From a virus, in IMG/VR virus record IMGVR_UViG_3300022542_000792, positions 1-64,000 of that record: a DNA stretch of 64,000 bases, one strand, 5' to 3'. Positions within the stretch are counted from its first letter, which is position 1, and each line of letters begins with the position of its first letter. The notes beneath the pieces were generated by a model. The model saw only the letters and a list, made by a program, of their open reading frames with translations, ran no database searches and was not told the DNA's origin. Of this stretch, positions 58,408 to 64,000 are shown piece after piece. The position numbers and the translations under genes are program-made.

Positions 58408-59034
58408 TTATTTTTTAACAAATAAACCTTCTTCAAGAAACTTCATAATAGCACGCTTTAAATATAATTGAGCTGCTGGATCTTCTTGTACTTGTTCAGC
58501 CAAAGTTAACACCTTACGACCGTTCATTGAAGATTGTAAAGACTCATAAACTGTATCAGGCATCGCACCTGGAGCAGAAGGAGTTGCAACAATATCAACT
58601 GTTACAAAATTAAAATCTGCAACTGTACTTTCATTGACAGCACCAGCACCACGACTAGAAACACCTAAACGAACACCACTCTGAACAAGTTCTTTTGCGA
58701 TGTTGCCCATTGGCGTATTAAGTAATTTAGCTCGACCAATCGCGTTATTACCTTCCATACGAATATCTGTGATTGCGTGTGAAATACGGTCAAGATTAAT
58801 GTTTAATGATTGAGGATGATCTAACTCACCAAAAATCCCATTATGTTCTTTAATGCGTTGTTGCGCGGTATCAACAGCTTTCGCTATTTCAGCTAGAGGA
58901 TAAATTCGTCCGTTGCGATTCTTTAACTCAGCCTGCATAAACACACCAGAAAGATACATATCCTTTCCATCTTGTGTAGATTCAGTCACCAAATGACTTT
59001 CAGATGGTGTGAGTTCTTCAATTAATAACTCCAT
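58408..59034 (-). CDS. 21: Prohead maturation protease gp21
   Basis: 208 residues (T4 gp21 212). His-Ser protease: FGELDHP (H73) and GVRLGVSSRGAG (S126/S127), with GVFMQAELKNRNGRIYPLAE upstream and FNFVTVDIVATPSAPGAM after, all in the order of the family. It cuts gp23, gp22 and internal proteins after (L/I)xE during head maturation. AAGGAG site. Followed by a terminator. Confidence 0.92.
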   Translation of the reverse strand: MELLIEELTPSESHLVTESTQDGKDMYLSGVFMQAELKNRNGRIYPLAEIAKAVDTAQQRIKEHNGIFGELDHPQSLNINLDRISHAITDIRMEGNNAIGRAKLLNTPMGNIAKELVQSGVRLGVSSRGAGAVNESTVADFNFVTVDIVATPSAPGAMPDTVYESLQSSMNGRKVLTLAEQVQEDPAAQLYLKRAIMKFLEEGLFVKK

Positions 59035-59061
59035 AATTAACTCCTTGTTAGACTCTGACGA

Positions 59062-59331
59062 TTAATCGTCGTCTTTGTCCTTATCTTTATCATCATCTTT
59101 ATCATCTTCAGACTTATCGTCTTTATCTTCGTCTTCAGACTCATCGTTATCTTTGTCTTTGTCGTCGTCTTCATCTTTATCATCGTCTTCATCTTTATCA
59201 TCATCTTTCTTCTTTTCACCAAGAAGGACGATGTTAAATTTTTCAGCGAGATATGCGTGAAGAGCTTCAGAAGCTTTTTCACTATCATCTTCGATGAGAG
59301 CGTTAATTACTTCCTGCAGTTTATCTTTCAT
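59062..59331 (-). CDS. Prohead core protein, gp68 position, 89 aa
   Basis: True start is ATG 59331 (AAGGGGAA before it); the frame extends to 59385. MKDKLQEVINALIEDDSEKA and LHAYLAEKFNIVL at the N-terminus are followed by a long Asp/Lys repeat tail (DDDKDEDDDKDED). The N-terminus is paralogous to the 53-residue gene upstream. Gene order 20, this pair, 21, 22, 23 equals T4 20-67-68-21-22-23, so it occupies the place of gp68. It likely belongs to the prohead core and may be cleaved by gp21. Confidence 0.65.
   Translation of the reverse strand: MKDKLQEVINALIEDDSEKASEALHAYLAEKFNIVLLGEKKKDDDKDEDDDKDEDDDKDKDNDESEDEDKDDKSEDDKDDDKDKDKDDD
59070..59215. repeat. Low-complexity Asp/Lys/Glu coding repeats
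   Basis: Tandem 'tcatctttatcatcgtctt' type repeats encode the DDDKDED tail on the minus strand. Confidence 0.8.
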
Positions 59332-59341
59332 TGTATTCCCC

Positions 59342-59503
59342 TTAATCCTGTGTTGTACTATCGAGTTCTGCTGATTCTTCTTCACCTTGCAAAGTATCTT
59401 TCATCTTGTCAGAAAGGTAAGAATGAAAATCAACTTGTGCCTTTTCAGAATTGTCATCGATCAATGCATCGAGCATATCACGGAGTTTATCATTATCAGC
59501 CAT
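59342..59503 (-). CDS. Prohead core protein, gp67 position, 53 aa
   Basis: Short gene found by hand translation: starts MADNDKLRDMLDALIDD, continues NSEKAQVDFHSYLSDKMKD, and ends STTQD with TAA at 59342-59344. Strong AGGAGA site and a late promoter at 59522-59529. It resembles the next gene's N-terminus (KL...ALI(E/D)D.SEKA......YL(A/S)(E/D)K), so the two are tandem duplicates. Position between genes 20 and 21 equals T4 gp67. Confidence 0.7.
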   Translation of the reverse strand: MADNDKLRDMLDALIDDNSEKAQVDFHSYLSDKMKDTLQGEEESAELDSTTQD

Positions 59504-59521
59504 TTTAATCTCCTACTTTAT

Positions 59522-59529
59522 TATTTATG
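59522..59529 (-). promoter_or_regulatory. T4-type late promoter (CATAAATA)
   Basis: 18 bases before the ATG at 59503; drives the core/protease genes. A weaker CGTAAATA lies at 59540-59547. Confidence 0.7.
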
Positions 59530-59568
59530 GGTTTAATTATATTTACGATATATTTTTGATCGGTTGCA

Positions 59569-61167
59569 TTAAAGTTCTCCACCAAGTTCTCCACCACCAA
59601 GTTCTCCACCAAGTTCTCCACCAGCAGTCATCTCTCCTCCACCCATCTCTCCACCCATCTCTGCAGCAGCGGCTGCAGCTTCAGGTTGGTACAGTGCTAG
59701 AAGATCTTTTTCATTACCATCTGGATCAAGTCCTTTCTCTTCACGAAGTTTACGTTCATTATCAATAATTTCATCATCAGTAAGTTGTAAATAACGTTCA
59801 AGAATGAAACGTTTAGAAAGATATGGAATACCATCAGCACTACCATATGCAGATAATAATGCAGCATCTACTTCTTGTTGTCGGTATGTACCAAAGTTAG
59901 TAGGTTCTGGTAAACGAATTCTATAAAGAGTTTCATCAATGCGGATGTTAGTTTTTTGGAGATATTTTTTAAATTCCGTATCAAGGATATTTTCAATGTG
60001 TCCTTGAAGTCGCATTACATATAATGCAAATTTGAATTCTTCAATATATGCGACACCTACTTTACCGTCATTGAATACTGCACCTTCTGCTCCTTTTTTC
60101 ATATAAGAAACAGGAACACGTAAGCCTCTCCAAACTTTATCTTGGAAGTATTCTAAGTCAGCAAGTTCACCAAGACCTTGTCCACCAGGTAATGTTTCTA
60201 CACGAGAACCTCGACCATCTGCACGTTGGGCAAAAAAGAAATCTTCTGACATTGATTGAGGATTATATACTGATTCAACTTCACTTTTTCCACCAGATTG
60301 GGTAGGAATTTTTTTCTGTTTGATTTCGTTCTTGATTTGTTCAAGATATGTTTTAACACGTTGAGGAGGCATCTTACCAACATCAATATAGAATACTCGA
60401 CGTTCAGGAGCACGTTGTACACGATAGATAAGGATAGCATCTTCTAATAATTCTTTTTGTTTGTGAGCACGGAATACTGGACGAAGAACAGATTCTCCAA
60501 ATGGAGCTGTATCAGATAAGTCATCGTTTAAAGTAAACCGAACAATTTCATCTGCAGAAATAATTTCTGTTTCAGTTTCTTGTGTCCCTGTAACAGGAGC
60601 ACCATATGAAGATTTAGCTTTTGTTATACTCTTTTTTACTTGCCACCCAATGATATTTGTCACATCATCTTCTTCAACGATGGCACCAATTATATTTTTA
60701 GGATGTAAAAATGCCCAACGTTTAAAATGGTCTTCTTGTTTACGAAAGAAACAATCACCATATTTGGCTGTTGTGCGTGAAACTTTGAACAGACGATTTT
60801 CCCAATCATGAGATTTGCACCAATGATGCATTGCAGCCCGAAGAGTAAGGACAATGTTACTTGGTAATTTTTCTTCATCTTCAGCAAGAATATCAAGTTC
60901 CAGTGGCATATCTGTCTTTGGATTATTACCTGTCATTTCTTCAGCTATTGTATCAAGTGCACGAGATACTTCAACATCATTATCCATTAAATCATATTCA
61001 CGGTAACGAGTTAAACGTGAAGCTGACCCTTGAACTAGTCGAGAGTACCAAGTGTAGTTACCATATGTCCCTTGATCACCAAGAGACTGGCTATCAGAAA
61101 TCTTGGTAGTTTCAGGCTTCGGTGTTACGATTTTAAAATAGTTGGTCCACTTTGGATTCTGGGTCAT
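59569..61167 (-). CDS. 20: Portal vertex protein gp20
   Basis: 532 residues (T4 gp20 524). Seen: YREYDLMDNDVEVSRALDTI, DTIAEEMTG, AFLHPKNIIGAIVEEDDVTN, FGESVLRPVFRAHKQKELLE, DAILIYRVQRAPERRVFYID, VGKMPPQRVKTYLEQIKNEI, SMSEDFFFAQRADGRGSRVE and TLPGGQGLGELADLEYFQDK. It forms the dodecameric DNA gate and the docking site for terminase and neck. The C-terminus is an unusual Gly/Glu/Leu repeat (GGELGGELGGGELGGEL), not a T4 feature. Late promoter at 61192. Confidence 0.97.
   Translation of the reverse strand: MTQNPKWTNYFKIVTPKPETTKISDSQSLGDQGTYGNYTWYSRLVQGSASRLTRYREYDLMDNDVEVSRALDTIAEEMTGNNPKTDMPLELDILAEDEEKLPSNIVLTLRAAMHHWCKSHDWENRLFKVSRTTAKYGDCFFRKQEDHFKRWAFLHPKNIIGAIVEEDDVTNIIGWQVKKSITKAKSSYGAPVTGTQETETEIISADEIVRFTLNDDLSDTAPFGESVLRPVFRAHKQKELLEDAILIYRVQRAPERRVFYIDVGKMPPQRVKTYLEQIKNEIKQKKIPTQSGGKSEVESVYNPQSMSEDFFFAQRADGRGSRVETLPGGQGLGELADLEYFQDKVWRGLRVPVSYMKKGAEGAVFNDGKVGVAYIEEFKFALYVMRLQGHIENILDTEFKKYLQKTNIRIDETLYRIRLPEPTNFGTYRQQEVDAALLSAYGSADGIPYLSKRFILERYLQLTDDEIIDNERKLREEKGLDPDGNEKDLLALYQPEAAAAAAEMGGEMGGGEMTAGGELGGELGGGELGGEL
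59571..59660. repeat. GGEL/GGEM coding repeats at the portal C-terminus
   Basis: Tandem 'agttctccacc' units encode GGEL repeats on the minus strand, preceded by EMGGEMGGGEM. Confidence 0.8.
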
Positions 61168-61191
61168 AAAATTCTCTTAGTATTTTTCTTT

Positions 61192-61199
61192 TATTTATG
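61192..61199 (-). promoter_or_regulatory. T4-type late promoter of gene 20 (CATAAATA)
   Basis: 24 bases upstream of the portal ATG. Confidence 0.7.
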
Positions 61200-61216
61200 T
61201 ACTGAAATTATCCGTA

Positions 61217-63418
61217 TTACAATGATCTCGGACTGCGTCCGCGTTCACCTCGTTTTGTTCGCATTTCTCGTTTCATACGAGCTTGTTCGTCAATTGATAC
61301 TTTTCCATCCGCAGCAATTTCAGCTAGAGTTTGAACTTGCGTATTAGAAAATTTATTAGCTTGTTCGTTTGATATTTTTAATTCCATAAGAAGTGCTGCA
61401 ATATCTTTAAGTTGTGGATTTTCTATATTTGCGTTTGCAGCATTAAGTTTGGATTGTACTTCAGCAAATTGTGGAGTATAAGATTTGTCTGTATATGTTG
61501 CACCTGTTAATTTAGCTATCGATGAACCAATCAATTCACCCAAATTATCTGCTAATCCAAAAGATGCAATATCACCAATATTTCTGAAGCCTGATACAAT
61601 ATTATTAGTGATTTGACTCATCATACCTTTTCCAAACATAGCCTCGCCCATCTTGTTAGCATTTTCTGATGTTTGTTTTGCAGTTTCTGAGAATGTTTCA
61701 ACTACTCCACCTGCGACAGCTAATACAGATCCAATTTTTGCCACACTTTTGAGCATTCCACCAGCCACTCTTGCCATACCACCAGGTCCTTTGCCTTTCT
61801 TTCCAAACATATCCATTATTCCGCCTGCTCCCATCGCCATTCTAATTTGGAGTACAGTTGCACCAATGAATGAAACACCAGCAAGGATACCTGTCAATAA
61901 TGGATTCACTGCTAGGTTAGTAACCCATTTCTGTATACTACCAACCAGCGCTGTGGTTTTAGGATATTCTTCTGCCATCGTTTTAGTATTCAGTGCAGTT
62001 TCTGCACCAGATGATGCTACTTCAGTTAAATTCTTTTCAAATGGACTACCTGGACCTAACAATCCTTCCATACCAGATTTCTGAAGCATAGCTGAAGCAA
62101 AGAAGTCACCAGATAATGATTCTTGTTGTGTTTCAGAAACTCTAGCATTTACTTTTGCCATTGTTTCAGCAAGTTTTTTATCTTCAGGTCCAGTCCGTAC
62201 ACGCTTACGCATCAATGCAGCAGTTTCAGCTCCACCACCAATTCCCATTGCCCCCATCATCATTTGCATCTTAGCTGCGGCCTTCAATCGTTCTTTTGGT
62301 CCTTTGCCAGCCATTTGATCCAATGCTGCCGCTGCCCGTTTAGCTTGTTCAGTATTCATTCCCATAGCTAATAGGTTTTTGTGACGTTCCATTGTTTCTT
62401 GTATAATTATTCTGCGTTGTTTTTGGGATGCTGCACCCATTAATTTCCAACGAATTGTTTGATCTTCAGTAAGGTCTTTCATCATTCGTCCGGTTTCTTC
62501 AAACGTCGCACCAGATATTTTTTGGATGTCTTTAAAAGTTTTTCCGAGTGGTCCTAGATTTCCAGAAGCATCCATAAACGCATCTGTTGTTGGTTGAATA
62601 CCAGCTCTAACTAATGTCATCATACCATCAGCCATAAATTGAGTAGTTGTATCCAAATCACCAATATGTCCGAACATACTTGATTGTATAGCTGATACCT
62701 GCTTAGACCATTTAGCAGCCCCACCCATAACACTTACAGCTTGACGAGTAGAAGCTTGAATTTCGGATAAACGAGCTGGGTCAATACCTAGACTCATTGC
62801 ATTTGACATATTTGACCAAACGCCCTCGGTTACATCGGTACCATATTTCATCGCAGCTTTAAAATCATTGAATCCTTGATATGCTGCTTTAACTACAAGG
62901 AACTTAGCTGTTCTAAAGGAAAAGGCTGTCTCCATGAATGAAGATACCATTTCTTTAGAACCAGATACTACATCCTTTTTTGCTTGATTAACACTTTCAC
63001 CAAATGTTTTAATTCCATCACGATTCCGTTTATACTGCACATTAAGTGATCTTAGTTTATCCCAACTTTGTTGCTGTGTTGCCTTTCCTGAGCTAAATTG
63101 TTTTGCTACTGATATGTAAGTGTCGCCAAGGATTTCTTGTTGTTTGTTTAATTTACGCAACGCTATGGTTCGTTGAGCACGGGCGGTTTTATCCCCCTTT
63201 ATTACTGCTTCATGGGCTTTAATATACTGCCTTAATATCTTTATACTATCTTTTTCAGCTTTAATTTTGTTACGGGTGATAGGGTCCATGACACCACCAC
63301 CGTCACCAGCGCCAGCACCACCTGTAAATACACCAGCTTCTTTAAATTTTCTTGCAAAGATTGTTGCCGCACCTTCTATTTCAGGTCCCGCGAGTTTTGT
63401 GAATATACTATCTGCCAT
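61217..63418 (-). CDS. Tail tape measure protein (gp29-like role)
   Basis: 733 residues from ATG 63418 (AGGA upstream; the TTG at 63436 is less likely). Long helical N-terminal half with Lys/Gln-rich heptads (KAEKDSIKILRQYIKAHEAV), then Met/Ala-rich helices (RLKAAAKMQMMMGAMGIGGG), two hydrophobic segments (NPLLTGILAGVSFIGATVLQ about 515-535; KIGSVLAVAGGVVETFS about 568-585) and a basic C-terminus (RMKREMRTKRGERGRSPRSL). This composition is that of tape measures, which set tail length and pass into the host membrane. It lies directly upstream of the portal gene and back-to-back with a baseplate gene. Confidence 0.75.
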   Translation of the reverse strand: MADSIFTKLAGPEIEGAATIFARKFKEAGVFTGGAGAGDGGGVMDPITRNKIKAEKDSIKILRQYIKAHEAVIKGDKTARAQRTIALRKLNKQQEILGDTYISVAKQFSSGKATQQQSWDKLRSLNVQYKRNRDGIKTFGESVNQAKKDVVSGSKEMVSSFMETAFSFRTAKFLVVKAAYQGFNDFKAAMKYGTDVTEGVWSNMSNAMSLGIDPARLSEIQASTRQAVSVMGGAAKWSKQVSAIQSSMFGHIGDLDTTTQFMADGMMTLVRAGIQPTTDAFMDASGNLGPLGKTFKDIQKISGATFEETGRMMKDLTEDQTIRWKLMGAASQKQRRIIIQETMERHKNLLAMGMNTEQAKRAAAALDQMAGKGPKERLKAAAKMQMMMGAMGIGGGAETAALMRKRVRTGPEDKKLAETMAKVNARVSETQQESLSGDFFASAMLQKSGMEGLLGPGSPFEKNLTEVASSGAETALNTKTMAEEYPKTTALVGSIQKWVTNLAVNPLLTGILAGVSFIGATVLQIRMAMGAGGIMDMFGKKGKGPGGMARVAGGMLKSVAKIGSVLAVAGGVVETFSETAKQTSENANKMGEAMFGKGMMSQITNNIVSGFRNIGDIASFGLADNLGELIGSSIAKLTGATYTDKSYTPQFAEVQSKLNAANANIENPQLKDIAALLMELKISNEQANKFSNTQVQTLAEIAADGKVSIDEQARMKREMRTKRGERGRSPRSL

Positions 63419-63451
63419 TATACTGTTTCCTAACAAAGTCTTGTTTCAACG

Positions 63452-63459
63452 TATTTATA
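63452..63459 (-). promoter_or_regulatory. T4-type late promoter (TATAAATA)
   Basis: Perfect match, 33 bases before the tape measure ATG; divergent from the promoter at 63485. Confidence 0.75.
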
Positions 63460-63484
63460 CGTTGTACAACAATGATTTTTTTGG

Positions 63485-63492
63485 TATAAATA
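63485..63492 (+). promoter_or_regulatory. T4-type late promoter (TATAAATA)
   Basis: Perfect match, 23 bases before the ATG at 63516. Confidence 0.75.
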
Positions 63493-63515
63493 ATGTCAGA
63501 TAGGAGATAATTATA

Positions 63516-64000
63516 ATGACAGATAACAATGAAGCACAAGTACCTGCAATGGAACCACTAAAACCAGTAAATCCTCTTTTGGAACGAGCTCGGATGCCTG
63601 GTGGGACGTTCACTTTACCATCACAAGGACTTTTTTACAAAAAAGGCGAATTGTCACCTGACGTCAAAAATGGTGAGGTTCATGTTCATCCAATGGTGAC
63701 TTTGGATGAAATTATATTGAAGACTCCAGATAAGTTATTCTCTGGAGATGGAATCGTTGAAGTATTCAAGCGGTGCATTCCACAAATTAATGACCCAATG
63801 CAACTACTTGCAAAGGATGTTGATTTTCTGATGGTTTGTTTGCGTAAGGTGACATATGGTGATGAGATGGAAATTACGTATACTCATGATTGTGAAGAAG
63901 CCAAAGAACATAGTTATATGATTCCAGTTAATGATTTCATACAAAAAAGTAAAAGGATTGACCCCACAACATCTGGTAAACTATTTTCATTAGAATTAGA
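63516..64000 (+). CDS. 26: Baseplate hub assembly protein, gp26-like (T4_baseplate family), cut by window edge
   Basis: Hand translation gives 161 codons open to the edge. PLLERARMPGGTFTLPSQGL (residues 21-40), VHVHPMVTLDEIILKTPDKL, FSGDGIVEVFKRCIPQINDP and DFLMVCLRKVTYGDEMEIT follow the conserved order of the T4 gp26-type baseplate family ('R.PG....LPS.G', 'P.T..DE..LKTPD.L..G', 'CIP.I..P', 'R..(S/T)YG'). GGAGATAA ribosome site. It acts in assembly of the central baseplate hub, fitting its place beside the tape measure. Confidence 0.8.
   Translation, partial: MTDNNEAQVPAMEPLKPVNPLLERARMPGGTFTLPSQGLFYKKGELSPDVKNGEVHVHPMVTLDEIILKTPDKLFSGDGIVEVFKRCIPQINDPMQLLAKDVDFLMVCLRKVTYGDEMEITYTHDCEEAKEHSYMIPVNDFIQKSKRIDPTTSGKLFSLEL

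Noticed and set aside
59070-59215. Short regular repeats that could suggest a CRISPR-like array
   Set aside because: Units are contiguous coding repeats of Asp/Lys codons with no unique spacers.
59332-59385. N-terminal extension of the 89-residue core protein to 59385
   Set aside because: It overlaps the newly found 53-residue gene, and ATG 59331 has the ribosome site and the paralogous N-terminus.
1-64000. tRNA genes, integrase, insertion sequences
   Set aside because: I looked for tRNA arms and for transposase or integrase motifs and found none that hold up; a tRNA scan would be needed to exclude diverged tRNAs.

Overview
This window is part of the genome of a T4-like myovirus (tailed phage with a contractile tail) infecting an unidentified, probably marine, Gram-negative bacterium. 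The evidence is a near-complete set of T4-type genes: gp20 portal, two small gp67/68-position core proteins, gp21 protease, gp22 scaffold, gp23 capsid, gp13/14/15 neck and tail completion, gp18 sheath, gp19 tube, gp4, gp16/gp17 terminase, a tape measure protein, a gp26-type baseplate protein, and the replication/recombination genes uvsW, uvsX, uvsY, 32, 44 and a 62-like gene. The DNA is AT-rich and tightly packed; overlapping stop/start codons are common and no intergenic gap exceeds about 230 bases. I see no tRNA, CRISPR array, integrase or insertion sequence, and the host cannot be named from the sequence.

Layout. 1-2.5 kb (minus): a FolE2-type GTP cyclohydrolase cut by the window edge, a P-loop kinase-like protein and small unknowns. 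2.5-4.8 kb: late unknown genes and one half of a DnaE-like polymerase palm. 4.8-12.3 kb (minus): a helical-repeat virion-type protein and four fibre or virion proteins. 12.4-15.7 kb (minus): clamp-loader operon (gp44 and gp62-like) with two zinc-binding proteins and a protein carrying a portal fragment. 15.7-24.6 kb (minus): a membrane protein, a GroES-like protein, the other DnaE-like half, UvsW, UvsY, an RlaP-type nucleotidyltransferase, UvsX and gp32. 24.8-27.1 kb (minus) and 27.2-37.2 kb (plus): large beta-rich virion proteins. 37.2-40.1 kb (minus): a SWIM-type zinc protein, then an early operon with an alarmone-hydrolase-like HD protein and an HD-Pnk end-healing enzyme. 40.1-63.4 kb (minus): DNA packaging, tail, neck and head, ending with the tape measure. 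63.5 kb to the end (plus): gp26-like baseplate protein, cut by the edge.

Regulation can be read directly. Nine sites match TTGAC(A/T)-N16/17-TATAAT, a host sigma-70 early promoter, upstream of the nucleotide, replication, recombination and RNA-repair operons. About 27 sites match the T4 late promoter NATAAATA, upstream of virion genes. Several late promoters, and one early promoter, lie so close to an ATG that the mRNA would be leaderless. The gp32 leader can form a pseudoknot followed by an A-rich stretch, the arrangement of the T4 gp32 autoregulatory site.

Most unusual: (1) a C-family (DnaE) polymerase palm split over two short genes 13 kb apart, with both catalytic aspartate motifs in one half and the GRGS motif in the other; (2) a predicted early RNA-repair/alarmone set (HD-Pnk, SpoT-like hydrolase, RlaP); (3) a gp13 neck protein with 11 Trp/Tyr repeats inserted inside another domain; (4) leaderless promoters; (5) the gp32 pseudoknot; (6) a portal-protein fragment in an early protein.
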